Source: Listeria weihenstephanensis
Lineage (GTDB): Bacteria; Bacillota; Bacilli; Lactobacillales; Listeriaceae
DNA: 64,000 nt
Reading direction: 5' to 3'
NCBI RefSeq assembly: GCF_003534205.1
Contig: NZ_CP011102.1
Span: forward strand, 1,624,036-1,688,035
Each line of letters starts with the position of its first letter. Within the stretch, counting starts at the first letter, position 1. This document shows, piece by piece, positions 55,362-64,000 of the stretch. The position numbers and the translations under genes are program-made. Under the pieces are notes generated by a model. It saw only the letters and a list, made by a program, of their open reading frames with translations. It ran no database searches and was not told the origin of the DNA.

Positions 55362-56489
55362 ATGAAATTTTTACATACGGCGGATTGGCATTTGGGGAAA
55401 ATCGTGAACGGTGTGTCTATGCTTGCGGAACAGCGGTATATTTTAGAGCAGATTGCGCGGATTGCGGAGGAGGAACAGGTGGACGGTGTTGTGATAGCTG
55501 GGGACTTATATGATCGTTCGGTACCGCCTGCGGATGCGGTAACGCTGCTTAATGATGCGTTGATGGAGCTGAATGTGACGCTTGGCAAACCGGTTTTTGC
55601 GATTAGCGGGAATCATGATAGCGCGGAACGTGTGAATTTTGGATCGGCTTGGTATGAGAAAAGTGGTTTACATATTCAAGGGAAGCTTGAAGCCGAGATG
55701 AGGTCGATTGAGTGGGACGGTGCACAGGTTTGGTTGGTTCCTTATCATGAGCCAGCGCTTGTGCGGGCCTGTTTTGATGATAAGTCGGTACATTCGTTTG
55801 AGGATGCGATGCAGGCAATAACGGCTAAAATTAGGACGGTTTGGGATGTGAGTAAAGCGCAAATTCTGGTCGGTCACGCGTTTGTTGCTGGTGGGATTCC
55901 GAGTGATTCGGAACGGCAATTAGCGATTGGAAATGTGGATCGAGTTTCGACGAATTGTTTTGATGGATTTGATTATGTGGCGCTTGGGCATTTGCATCAC
56001 CCGCACGCGATCCATCATCCGAGTATTTTTTATGCGGGGTCGCCACTGAAATATTCTTTTTCGGAGAGCAAGGACAAGAAGAGCGTGCGGATTGTGACGA
56101 TGGATGGGAAGGACTTGACGGAAGTTCGCGAGCGTTTTTTGAAGCCGTTACATGATGTGCGAATTGTCGAAGGGTATTTGGCAGATTTGGTGACAACGAT
56201 TGAACCAGGAAATGAAGACTTTTTGCAGATTAATTTGCTGGATGAGGGAGCGCTTATCGATCCGATGGGACAATTGCGAGCGTTTTATCCGAATGTGCTG
56301 CATCTAGAGCGTGTTCGGGAGAACTTGATAGATAGCGATATGGAACGTTTTGAAGATGTGATTAAAAAGGATGATTTGGATTTATTCGCGCAGTTTTTTG
56401 AACATGTAAGCGGGAAAGAGATGACGGATCGACAAGTGGAAATTATGCGTGCGACGTTAAATGAAGTAAAGGGAGGCGCTGATTTATGA
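55362..56489 (+). CDS. sbcD: Exonuclease subunit SbcD
   Basis: A protein of 375 aa, Mre11-like. Phosphoesterase motifs: H-T-A-D-W-H-L-G at the N-terminus, G-D-L-Y-D-R near residue 49, G-N-H-D-S near 84, V-G-H-A-F and G-H-L-H-H-P. It supplies the nuclease of SbcCD, which cuts hairpins and DNA ends. A weak GGTGTTGGG ribosome site precedes ATG. Its stop overlaps the sbcC ATG (ATGA). Confidence 0.96.
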   Translation: MKFLHTADWHLGKIVNGVSMLAEQRYILEQIARIAEEEQVDGVVIAGDLYDRSVPPADAVTLLNDALMELNVTLGKPVFAISGNHDSAERVNFGSAWYEKSGLHIQGKLEAEMRSIEWDGAQVWLVPYHEPALVRACFDDKSVHSFEDAMQAITAKIRTVWDVSKAQILVGHAFVAGGIPSDSERQLAIGNVDRVSTNCFDGFDYVALGHLHHPHAIHHPSIFYAGSPLKYSFSESKDKKSVRIVTMDGKDLTEVRERFLKPLHDVRIVEGYLADLVTTIEPGNEDFLQINLLDEGALIDPMGQLRAFYPNVLHLERVRENLIDSDMERFEDVIKKDDLDLFAQFFEHVSGKEMTDRQVEIMRATLNEVKGGADL

Positions 56490-59400
56490 GACCGCTACGA
56501 CTTACAATACAGGCTTTTGGTGCCTATGCAAAAGCGGAGACGATTGATTTCACAGAGCTTGGTCAGGAGCGGATTTTCGTTATTTCTGGGAAAACTGGGG
56601 CGGGGAAATCGACTATTTTCGATGCGATGACGTTTGCGCTGTTTGGCCGGGCGAACACGAATGATCGGGAAGGCTTTTCTTTGCGCAGTCATTATGCGCT
56701 ACCGACGGACTTAACAGAAGTGACGCTTGAATTTTTACTTCGTGGTGTGCGTTACCAGGTTCGTCGTGTGCCGCAACAAGAGGTGGCTAAACAACGCGGC
56801 GAGGGTATGACGACAGTGAATGCGAAAGCGGAACTCTATCAGTTGGACGGCGAAGAAGAGCAGTTATTGGCAAGTTCCGTACGAGATGTTAGTGCGAAGA
56901 TTGAAGAAATCATGCAACTAACGGTGGATCAATTCCGACAAATATTGATGATACCGCAGGGCGAGTTTCGCGAACTACTTGTGGCAGAAAGTAAGGAAAA
57001 GGAAGCAATATTACAACGCTTAGCGCATACGCATTTTTACCAGTTAATCGAGAATCAACTTTGGAATCAGCAAAAGGAGCAGGAACAGAAAGTCCGACTT
57101 TTACGAGAAAAGGTATCTGGGATCACGCAAGAAGTTTTTTCGGAGGAAGAGCTTTCTGGAAAAACGGCGCGAGATATCGAATTGCTGTTTACAGAGCGGA
57201 TTAGCGTAGAAAAAGAACTAAGTGATAAGATACAGGAGCAATTGGCAGTCGCGAAAGAAAAAGCGGAAATCACGGCTAAAAATGTGACGCTGGCAGAAGA
57301 AAAATTAGCGGAGTGGCATCAATTAGCTCAATTACAGACAGAAAAAGAGAAATTAGAGCAGCAATCAGAGCAAGTTGATTTGGAACGAAGAACGATCGAT
57401 TTGGCGCGGAAAGCAGGGGCGATAATTGATCAAGACGCGCTCTGTATTCGACTTAAAGAACAGTTGGACGAGGCGAAAATAGAGCAGGCGGCAGCTACTA
57501 AAACGTTGCTTCATATGGAATCAAATTTAGAAAAAGCAGTTTTTGAAGTGGACCAATTGAAGGCGGCCGAAAATACGTTTTTGGAGTGGGGCAAGAAACG
57601 AGAACAACTCCAAGCGATGGAAGCAAAAGTGACTAGAGCGCAGACGTTGCAACAAGATTTAGCACAAACACAAGAGAAGAAAAGACGCTTAGAAGGCGAA
57701 CTTGAAGGTTTGGTGTCGCTTGAACAAAAATTAGTAGCGAAATCTGAGGCATTGGCAGAACAATGGCAACAAGCGCAAAAAATGCAGATACGATATGCCG
57801 AAGTGAAGCAGCAACTGGCGGAATTAAAGCAAAAAGAAGCCGTTTTTCTGACGGAAATGAACAAATGGGAGCAAAAGCAAACATTACAAAAAGATTTGGG
57901 GAAATTAGATGCTGATTTTGAAGTTGCGAAAAGTGTAGCTATACTTGCGGACGAAGCGTATAAACAGGCAGAAGCTAGCTGGCAACATGAGCAAGCTGCA
58001 ATCCTTGCTTTGACGCTTGCGGATGGAGATTCCTGCCCGGTCTGTGGCTCATTAGAACATCCAGAACCAGCGATCCATTCGGCCACGATTACGAAATTGG
58101 AAGTAACGGAGTCGCGAGAAAAGCAAGTGGCTGCCAATGAAGCGATGAAAGATTTGGAAGCCAAAAGAAAACAGAAAAGCTGGCAAATAGAGCAGATAGA
58201 ATTTGCGTCCGATCAATCTCTAGATGCTTTAAAAGAGACTTTGGAGGTAAATGCAAACGAGCTTTTGGAAGTCGAACAAGAACAAGTTGTGATTGAAAAA
58301 TTTCTCGCAGAAACGAGCAACGTGGAGGAAGAAAATCAGAAAAATAAGCTGGAATTAATAGAAGTTACGAAAAATCGGGCAACTAGTCAGGAAGCTTTTG
58401 AAGAGGTTCGCAAACAGGTGGATATCGCTGAAACGACGTACCGATTACTTTTGGAAGATGTGCCAGCAGAATTTCAGGATACCGCGCATTTTTACGAACA
58501 GCAAGTACTTTTAACGAAGCAAATATCGGCGTATGAGGAGAAGAAAAAACACGCGGATCAGGCGTTAGATATAGCAAAAGAACAACATTACAAGGCTGTT
58601 TCCACGCTTGATGCCACGAAAAAAACAGCGATAAAAGCAGAACAGGCGCTGGGGGAACAACGAATTATTTTTAAAGAAATCATGGCGGCCAATGGTTTTG
58701 CGGATTATCCTTCCTATCGGCAAGCGATTTTAGCCACGGAAGTTTTGGCGGAAAAAGAGAACTTGGTGAAGGATTATGAGCAGCGCTATCATTTTGTTAC
58801 AGAGCGTTTAAAAGAGAGTGAGGGGCGACTTTCGGGCAGTACACGACCAGACATCGAATCATTAGCACAGCAAAATAAGGAAGCACAAAACGTCTACCAT
58901 GAACAAGCAGAACGGTCGATAACTCAAAAAGAGGCCATTCAAAAACTGGCGCGTTTATCGGAGCAATTCTTGAAATACCTTGAAGAAACAAGTCAGGCAG
59001 AGAAAGATTACGCGGATATTGGCTATTTGGCAGACATGGCGCGCGGGAAAAATGATCGCCGTTTAACGTTCGAACGCTTTGTTTTAGCTACATTTTTAGA
59101 TACCATTTTACTTCGTGCGAACGGTCGTTTGAAAAAAATGACGAGCGGGAGGTTTCAATTGATCCGCAAAAAGGAAAAGTCTAAAGGAAACGTGCAAAGT
59201 GGATTGGAATTGGAAGTCTACGATGAATATACTGGCTTAGAGCGACATGTCAAAACATTATCTGGCGGAGAGAGCTTCAAAACTTCGTTGGCACTAGCAC
59301 TTGCGCTAGCCGAGGTTGTCCAAGAAATGTCGGGCGGTATTTCCCTAGAAACGATGTTTATCGATGAAGGCTTTGGAACACTCGATCCTGAGTCGCTAGA

Positions 59401-59560
59401 AATGGCCGTAGAATGTTTGCTTGAAACACAAGAATCAGGACGGTTAGTCGGTATTATTTCACATGTACCTGAACTAAAGGAACGCATTCCAACGAGGCTG
59501 GAAGTAACGGCAACCAACCATGGCAGCACGACAAAATTCTTCACGCAAGAGCAATTCTGA
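56486..59560 (+). CDS. sbcC: Exonuclease subunit SbcC
   Basis: A protein of 1024 aa, Rad50-like. Walker A G-K-T-G-A-G-K-S near residue 35, then two long coiled coils (about 180-480 and 560-840) that flank the zinc hook C-P-V-C at residues about 517-520. The signature L-S-G-G-E-S-F and Walker B M-F-I-D-E-G-F-G-T-L-D are near the C-terminus. It tethers DNA and powers SbcD. It is translationally coupled to sbcD. Confidence 0.96.
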   Translation: MRPLRLTIQAFGAYAKAETIDFTELGQERIFVISGKTGAGKSTIFDAMTFALFGRANTNDREGFSLRSHYALPTDLTEVTLEFLLRGVRYQVRRVPQQEVAKQRGEGMTTVNAKAELYQLDGEEEQLLASSVRDVSAKIEEIMQLTVDQFRQILMIPQGEFRELLVAESKEKEAILQRLAHTHFYQLIENQLWNQQKEQEQKVRLLREKVSGITQEVFSEEELSGKTARDIELLFTERISVEKELSDKIQEQLAVAKEKAEITAKNVTLAEEKLAEWHQLAQLQTEKEKLEQQSEQVDLERRTIDLARKAGAIIDQDALCIRLKEQLDEAKIEQAAATKTLLHMESNLEKAVFEVDQLKAAENTFLEWGKKREQLQAMEAKVTRAQTLQQDLAQTQEKKRRLEGELEGLVSLEQKLVAKSEALAEQWQQAQKMQIRYAEVKQQLAELKQKEAVFLTEMNKWEQKQTLQKDLGKLDADFEVAKSVAILADEAYKQAEASWQHEQAAILALTLADGDSCPVCGSLEHPEPAIHSATITKLEVTESREKQVAANEAMKDLEAKRKQKSWQIEQIEFASDQSLDALKETLEVNANELLEVEQEQVVIEKFLAETSNVEEENQKNKLELIEVTKNRATSQEAFEEVRKQVDIAETTYRLLLEDVPAEFQDTAHFYEQQVLLTKQISAYEEKKKHADQALDIAKEQHYKAVSTLDATKKTAIKAEQALGEQRIIFKEIMAANGFADYPSYRQAILATEVLAEKENLVKDYEQRYHFVTERLKESEGRLSGSTRPDIESLAQQNKEAQNVYHEQAERSITQKEAIQKLARLSEQFLKYLEETSQAEKDYADIGYLADMARGKNDRRLTFERFVLATFLDTILLRANGRLKKMTSGRFQLIRKKEKSKGNVQSGLELEVYDEYTGLERHVKTLSGGESFKTSLALALALAEVVQEMSGGISLETMFIDEGFGTLDPESLEMAVECLLETQESGRLVGIISHVPELKERIPTRLEVTATNHGSTTKFFTQEQF

Positions 59561-59691
59561 ATGAAATGGAGGTACTTACTTGCATCGAAATAACTTCCGA
59601 GTTTGATAGATCATGATTTTTTCGGTATAATGGATTGTTGGATAGAAAAAGGGAACGATTTTTTCCTGATGATATGAATGGAGGAAATATG

Positions 59692-60261
59692 ATGATAAGA
59701 CAAGCGAAAACGGAAGATGCGGAGCAAGTGGCGCCACTTATTTATATAATTTTAGAAGATATGGAATTGCCATTTTTAAAAGGGGTAAGCGAAGAGATGA
59801 TGCTGGAGATGATCGCAGCTAGCTTTGTGCGCCCAGATTATCGTTTTAGTAAAGAAAACGTGATCGTAAAAGAGATCGACGGCAAAGTAGCGGGAATTCT
59901 CGTGAGTTACCACGGTGAGCATGCAGAAAACCTCGATGACGATTGGGAAGGCATTCAAGATATGTTCGGAATCGTCAACAAGATGCCGCTATTCACGGAG
60001 CAAGAAACATGGATGGGCGAGTATTACTTGGATTCGCTCGTTGTGCATTCAGATTATCGCGGCCAAGGTATCGGCAAAGAATTGCTGCACGCCTTTAAAG
60101 AACTGGCTGTCGCTAAAAATTGCGAAATAATTGCACTTAATGTGGAAAAAGCCAATGAAGGCGCGCTTAATTTATACCAAAAACTAGGTTATGAATCGGA
60201 ATATGATATCGTTTTATCTGGTCATGATTATTACCACATGACCCAAAATGTCAGGAGTTGA
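59692..60261 (+). CDS. GNAT-family N-acetyltransferase
   Basis: A protein of 189 aa. ATG 59692 lies 7 nt after GGAGG; ATG 59689 (4 nt) is possible, and the long frame to TTG 59635 is not supported. The acetyl-CoA motif is V-V-H-S-D-Y-R-G-Q-G-I-G-K-E-L-L near residues 117-132, followed by N-E-G-A-L-N-L-Y-Q-K-L-G-Y. Substrate unknown. It ends 5 nt before the helicase gene, so they are cotranscribed. Confidence 0.9.
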   Translation: MIRQAKTEDAEQVAPLIYIILEDMELPFLKGVSEEMMLEMIAASFVRPDYRFSKENVIVKEIDGKVAGILVSYHGEHAENLDDDWEGIQDMFGIVNKMPLFTEQETWMGEYYLDSLVVHSDYRGQGIGKELLHAFKELAVAKNCEIIALNVEKANEGALNLYQKLGYESEYDIVLSGHDYYHMTQNVRS

Positions 60262-60266
60262 GTTTA

Positions 60267-63200
60267 TTGTTAACAGATCCAAAAAACACGATGATTCCTG
60301 TTTCCATTAAGCGAAAAGGGCGCGAGTTATTGGAGGATGGTGCGATTACAGTGTTTGAAGAAGAAACGCCCTATCCTCAGATGACGCGCTCGGTAGTTGT
60401 TGATGATCGTGTATCGTATGAAGTCAAACACGTAGCAAGCGGTAACTATCAATGTGATTGTATTTACTTTCAAGAAAACAGTATTTGTGCGCATATTTAC
60501 GCTGTAGAGCTGGAACACGAAGCACGTCAGAATAAAATCGAAAAAGCCAATTTCAAAGAGCGAATTCTGGCGCAAGAAGCGAACACACTACTTTCTTTGT
60601 TCCAAGAAAATATGGATCGGCAGTTCGACACGTTTGATACAGCGGCCAAAACACGATTAAAAGTAGAATATATTTTGCGTATGCAGGACAATCGCGATAA
60701 AAACATGTTGACGCTCGATTTAAAAGTAGGACAAGATCGTACGTACGTTGTTAAAAATATCGGCGACTTTTTGCAGGCAATTAGAGAAAATACAAGTTAC
60801 TTTTTCACGAAAAATTTCAGTTATGATCCGAATGACTATTACTTTGGGGAACAGGATTTAGCGATTTTTAACGAGCTAACAAAAATTAATGAAATTGCTA
60901 AAATGTATGATACTGATAGTTTTTACTGGAATAAGTCCTATGCAGAGGAAAAAGTTCTGATTATTCCTCCAAGCTTAGCGGAAACGATTCTAGCGGACTT
61001 AATGACGCAAAATACAGTCTGTATTCATGAAGATATCAAATATAGCGGTTTAGTCTTCAAAAAAGGTGCACTACCATTCTCGTTCGTTTTCCGTAAAAAT
61101 GAAGATGGCGACATGTACCAACTTGTAATGGAAGAACTGCAACAAGCGAGTTATTTGGAGAGCTATCAGTTACTGTTTTTGAATGGTGTTTTTTATCGGC
61201 CAAGTGACGCGGTTTGGGAACAATTAAGACCACTGATTCATTTTCATAATGTGACCGAGAATGAAGTGGTTCAATTTACCGAATCGCAACTGAGTGAAGT
61301 CATGTCTTATGTATTGCCATCCTTGCAAAAAAGCGGGCATGTTCAGATTGATCCATCGATTGAGGACCGGGTTATTCAGCAACCGCTCCTTTCTAAAATG
61401 TGGATTTCGCAAAAAAATGGCGAGCATGTTTTAAAATTGGAACATCATTACGGCTCACAAGTTTTTGATCCTTTTGCGTTAACGGATAGCGTCGATCCTG
61501 ATGGTCGTATTATGATTCGCGATATGGAAACCGAAGCCAAAATTATGCACCGAATCGAGGCAGCACCGGTTCATTTTTCAGAAACACAGATGGTTGTCAA
61601 TTCGGACGAGGCAAGTCTCTATGAATTTTATTATCGCGTCGTGCCAAGCCTAGCAACAGATGTAGCGATATATTTGGAAGAAGGCTTAGAAGAAATGGTG
61701 GAGGAGCACGTGAAGCCAACGACGACGATTGATGTATCTAATGATAACGATTATTTATCCGTCGCCTTTGATTTTCAAGGTATTGATGAAAGCGAAATTC
61801 AAGAAGTTTTGCAATCGTTACGCGAAAAACGGAAATACCATCGTTTAAATAATGGTCGTTTCTTATCGCTAGAAGATGAGAGTTATAAGCAAATGGAAGC
61901 GATTTTTGACATTCTCGATGTACGCAAAAAAGAAGTTTCGACACAAATGGCTGTACCGCTATATCGAGGTATGCAGATTTATGAAGCTATGGGTAGCGCG
62001 CAAAATGAGCATAATAAATTTAGTCGCACATTCCGCGATCTATTGCATGAAATTGTGAATCAAGAAAATGTGACATATTCCTTACCAGAAGGCTTAAACG
62101 CCGAGTTGCGCGAATATCAAGTCACTGGTTTTGAATGGATGAAATCACTTGGGAAATATCATTTAGGCGGCGTGCTCGCAGATGATATGGGACTTGGAAA
62201 GACGCTTCAAGCGATCACCTATATCACGTCTTGCTTGGAAGAAAACAGCAACATGAAACCAGTTTTGATCGTGACACCAGCCTCGCTTTTATACAATTGG
62301 TCCAGCGAATTCGAAAAATTTGCGCCGAATATCCCAGTTACTGTCATTCACGGGACGTCACAAATGCGCTTAGAAATTATTCAAAACATCGCGCCGAATA
62401 ATGTGTATCTCATTTCCTACCCATCCTTGCGTCAAGATGAACAAGAATTTTTAGGGACACGTTTTCAAACTGTTATTTTGGATGAAGCGCAGGCGATCAA
62501 AAACTACAATACAAAAGCATCTCAAGCAGTGCGCGCCTTAAAAACAACGAACGTATTTGCTCTAAGTGGAACGCCGCTTGAAAATAGCATTGATGAATTA
62601 TGGACGATGTTCCAAACGATCATGCCTGGCTTTTTCCCATCGCTACGCAAATTCAAAGAACTACCACACGAACGCGTAGCACAAATGATCCGACCATTCT
62701 TGATGCGTCGCTTAAAACGCGATGTCGTGAAGGAATTACCAGATAAAATTGAGACAAACTTGTATTCCGAACTAACAGAACCTCAAAAAGCCGTTTATCT
62801 TGCCTATTTGGAAAAAATCCAGAAAGAATTGGCAACTAATGATGGAAATCCACAAGAAGATCGGATTAAATTGTTAGCTGGTTTAACGAGGTTACGCCAA
62901 ATTTGTTGTGATCCAGCTCTTTTTGTTGAAAATTATGAAGGTGGTTCTGGTAAACTAGTACAATTGTTTGATACAATACAGACAGCACGTGAAAGCGGGA
63001 AACGTATTTTGATTTTCTCTCAATTTACTTCAATGCTACAGATCATGAAAGCAGAAGCTGAAAAAGCTGGTCATAGCTATTTTTATATGGATGGTAGCAC
63101 GCCTGCTAAATCGCGGATGGATCTCGTAAATGCCTTTAATGCGGGCGATACAGACTTATTCTTTATTTCGCTCAAAGCCGGAGGAACTGGCCTTAACTTG

Positions 63201-63461
63201 ACAGGGGCCGACACCGTAATATTGTATGATTTGTGGTGGAATCCAGCCGTAGAAGAACAAGCTGCCAGCAGAGCACATCGAATCGGACAGAAAAATGTCG
63301 TACAAGTGATTCGGATGATTACCAAAGGGACGATCGAAGAGAAAATCTATAATTTACAAAAACAAAAACAAGCCTTGATGGATGCTTTAATTCAGCCAGG
63401 CGAACAAATGCTCCATCGTTTAACAACAGATGAGATAAAAGAAATTTTGACATTGAATTAA
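60267..63461 (+). CDS. SWIM-domain SNF2-family helicase
   Basis: A protein of 1064 aa from TTG 60267, 9 nt after AGGAG; TTG 60258 directly abuts that site. A SWIM zinc finger (C-D-C near residue 63, then C-A-H) is at the N-terminus. A long middle region is followed by the SNF2 ATPase: D-D-M-G-L-G-K-T near 639, D-E-A-Q near 750, S-G-T-P-L-E-N-S, then helicase-C motifs A-G-G-T-G-L-N-L and R-A-H-R-I-G-Q. Such proteins move along DNA or displace bound proteins; the bacterial role is poorly known. Confidence 0.93.
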   Translation: MLTDPKNTMIPVSIKRKGRELLEDGAITVFEEETPYPQMTRSVVVDDRVSYEVKHVASGNYQCDCIYFQENSICAHIYAVELEHEARQNKIEKANFKERILAQEANTLLSLFQENMDRQFDTFDTAAKTRLKVEYILRMQDNRDKNMLTLDLKVGQDRTYVVKNIGDFLQAIRENTSYFFTKNFSYDPNDYYFGEQDLAIFNELTKINEIAKMYDTDSFYWNKSYAEEKVLIIPPSLAETILADLMTQNTVCIHEDIKYSGLVFKKGALPFSFVFRKNEDGDMYQLVMEELQQASYLESYQLLFLNGVFYRPSDAVWEQLRPLIHFHNVTENEVVQFTESQLSEVMSYVLPSLQKSGHVQIDPSIEDRVIQQPLLSKMWISQKNGEHVLKLEHHYGSQVFDPFALTDSVDPDGRIMIRDMETEAKIMHRIEAAPVHFSETQMVVNSDEASLYEFYYRVVPSLATDVAIYLEEGLEEMVEEHVKPTTTIDVSNDNDYLSVAFDFQGIDESEIQEVLQSLREKRKYHRLNNGRFLSLEDESYKQMEAIFDILDVRKKEVSTQMAVPLYRGMQIYEAMGSAQNEHNKFSRTFRDLLHEIVNQENVTYSLPEGLNAELREYQVTGFEWMKSLGKYHLGGVLADDMGLGKTLQAITYITSCLEENSNMKPVLIVTPASLLYNWSSEFEKFAPNIPVTVIHGTSQMRLEIIQNIAPNNVYLISYPSLRQDEQEFLGTRFQTVILDEAQAIKNYNTKASQAVRALKTTNVFALSGTPLENSIDELWTMFQTIMPGFFPSLRKFKELPHERVAQMIRPFLMRRLKRDVVKELPDKIETNLYSELTEPQKAVYLAYLEKIQKELATNDGNPQEDRIKLLAGLTRLRQICCDPALFVENYEGGSGKLVQLFDTIQTARESGKRILIFSQFTSMLQIMKAEAEKAGHSYFYMDGSTPAKSRMDLVNAFNAGDTDLFFISLKAGGTGLNLTGADTVILYDLWWNPAVEEQAASRAHRIGQKNVVQVIRMITKGTIEEKIYNLQKQKQALMDALIQPGEQMLHRLTTDEIKEILTLN

Positions 63462-63475
63462 TAGAAGGGACGCGA

Positions 63476-63904
63476 GTGTTTATGGATAATTGGGAAGTAT
63501 TTGTAGTTGGAAATGAAACAGAAGCCGTAGATAAAATTACAGAATTAGAGGTTCGCGGTTATAAAAAAGAGAATATTTCTATCCTAGCTAAATCAGAACA
63601 AGAAGATGAAGTAAAAGAAATCATCGAATCAACGAATGTGGAAGAAGAACACCCAGTCAATGAAGAAGCTTTCGGCGTTATTTCGGGAATTCTACAATCA
63701 CTAAGTGGTGCTATTGTAATTCCGCAAGTATATAATCCTAAATATGGCGCTCTTTATGCGGCGGGTCCTTTTGCAAAATGGTTCTCGAATACAAGTGATA
63801 AATCGGTGAAACGTTTGCTTGCTGATTTTGACTTAGATGATGCTCAAATTGATGAGTTTGTTCGCGCACTTCATAGTGGTCAAATTCTGATTTTGGCAAG
63901 ATAA
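63476..63904 (+). CDS. General stress protein 17M-like (YflT-domain) protein
   Basis: A protein of 142 aa from GTG 63476 (AAGG 7 nt upstream); ATG 63482 is the alternative. The N-terminal half has the pattern W-E-V-F-V-V-G-N-E-T-E-A-V-D-K-I and Y-K-K-E-N-I-S-I-L-A-K seen in heat-induced YflT/GSP17M proteins. A Gly/Ala-rich middle (V-I-S-G-I-L, A-L-Y-A-A-G-P) follows. The family is SigB-controlled in Bacillus subtilis; no SigB promoter was found here within the helicase end. Function unknown. Confidence 0.75.
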   Translation: MFMDNWEVFVVGNETEAVDKITELEVRGYKKENISILAKSEQEDEVKEIIESTNVEEEHPVNEEAFGVISGILQSLSGAIVIPQVYNPKYGALYAAGPFAKWFSNTSDKSVKRLLADFDLDDAQIDEFVRALHSGQILILAR

Positions 63905-64000
63905 TTGGCCAAAAAGAAGCCGACAAAGGCGCAACTACGTAAATACAAACAAAGACGCAGCATGTTTATGGCGATTTTAGCCTTGTTCGTGCTCGGTTTA
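63905..64000 (+). CDS. Start of a small membrane protein, cut by window end
   Basis: A frame opens at TTG 63905, directly after the preceding TAA, and runs to the window end (32 codons). It reads M-A-K-K-K-P-T-K-A-Q-L-R, more basic residues, then a hydrophobic run M-F-M-A-I-L-A-L-F-V-L-G-L. This looks like a cytoplasmic basic tail and a first membrane helix. The ribosome site is weak. The family cannot be told from this fragment. Confidence 0.5.
   Translation, partial: MAKKKPTKAQLRKYKQRRSMFMAILALFVLGL

Overview
The window is ordinary low-GC Firmicute chromosome with a gene order that matches Listeria. The signs are proBA; tig-clpX; tandem sip genes then rbgA-rnhB-dprA-topA-trmFO; xerC(codV)-hslVU-codY; parEC-luxS; oatA; glpD-miaA-hfq-hflX-ynbB-glnRA; lexA/yneA; tkt-yneF; and further on a paired ABC exporter, plsC, sbcDC and a SNF2 helicase. 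Protein sizes (ClpX 419, TopA 692, TrmFO 434, LexA 204, Tkt 664, LuxS 155 aa) fit Listeria. Several differences suggest a Listeria sensu lato species rather than L. monocytogenes: no internalin genes between luxS and oatA, two signal peptidases instead of three, and an mscL gene in the SOS operon. Species cannot be fixed from this sequence alone. No rRNA, tRNA, CRISPR array, prophage or insertion sequence was seen.

Layout. 1-4.3 kb: the end of an alpha/beta hydrolase, proline synthesis (proBA) and a PrsW-like membrane protease, the last two on the minus strand. 4.3-5.1 kb: two divergent small XRE regulators. 5.3-9.5 kb: YsoA-like TPR protein, trigger factor and ClpX, with a folded 110-nt element before clpX. 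9.6-17.4 kb: signal peptidases, ribosome assembly and genome maintenance genes, and TrmFO. 17.6-21.3 kb: xerC-hslVU-codY operon behind a promoter whose spacer holds a perfect palindrome. 21.4-30.3 kb: yneP, yneQ, an epimerase-like gene, plsY, a nucleobase permease, yneT and topoisomerase IV. 30.3-34.9 kb: luxS, two unrecognised genes, oatA and a glycerophosphodiesterase. 34.9-42.7 kb: glpD with a GlpP-type leader, miaA, hfq, hflX, ynbB, and glnRA with a clear GlnR operator. 42.7-44.7 kb: SOS locus (lexA, yneA, mscL, ynzC). 44.8-48.7 kb: tkt, yneF and an M20 amidohydrolase. 48.7-54.6 kb: a BmrCD-type heterodimeric ABC exporter behind a leader-peptide attenuator, ccdC and two paralogous lipoproteins. 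54.6-64 kb: plsC, sbcDC, a GNAT enzyme, a SWIM/SNF2 helicase, a stress protein and the start of one more gene.

The strongest regulatory signal is at 48758-49006. There a promoter, a 32-codon ORF with a near-perfect ribosome binding site, a competing hairpin and an intrinsic terminator precede the exporter pair. This is the arrangement described for bmrB-bmrCD of Bacillus subtilis. Other signals are three LexA boxes, a GlnR box, a GlpP-type terminator before glpD, phased GAACA repeats before tkt, and intrinsic terminators flanking most units. Many starts were moved from the longest frame to an internal ATG/TTG/GTG 5-10 nt after a Shine-Dalgarno (SD) sequence; the reason is given in each entry. 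All functions are read from motifs and remembered family knowledge; no database search was run.
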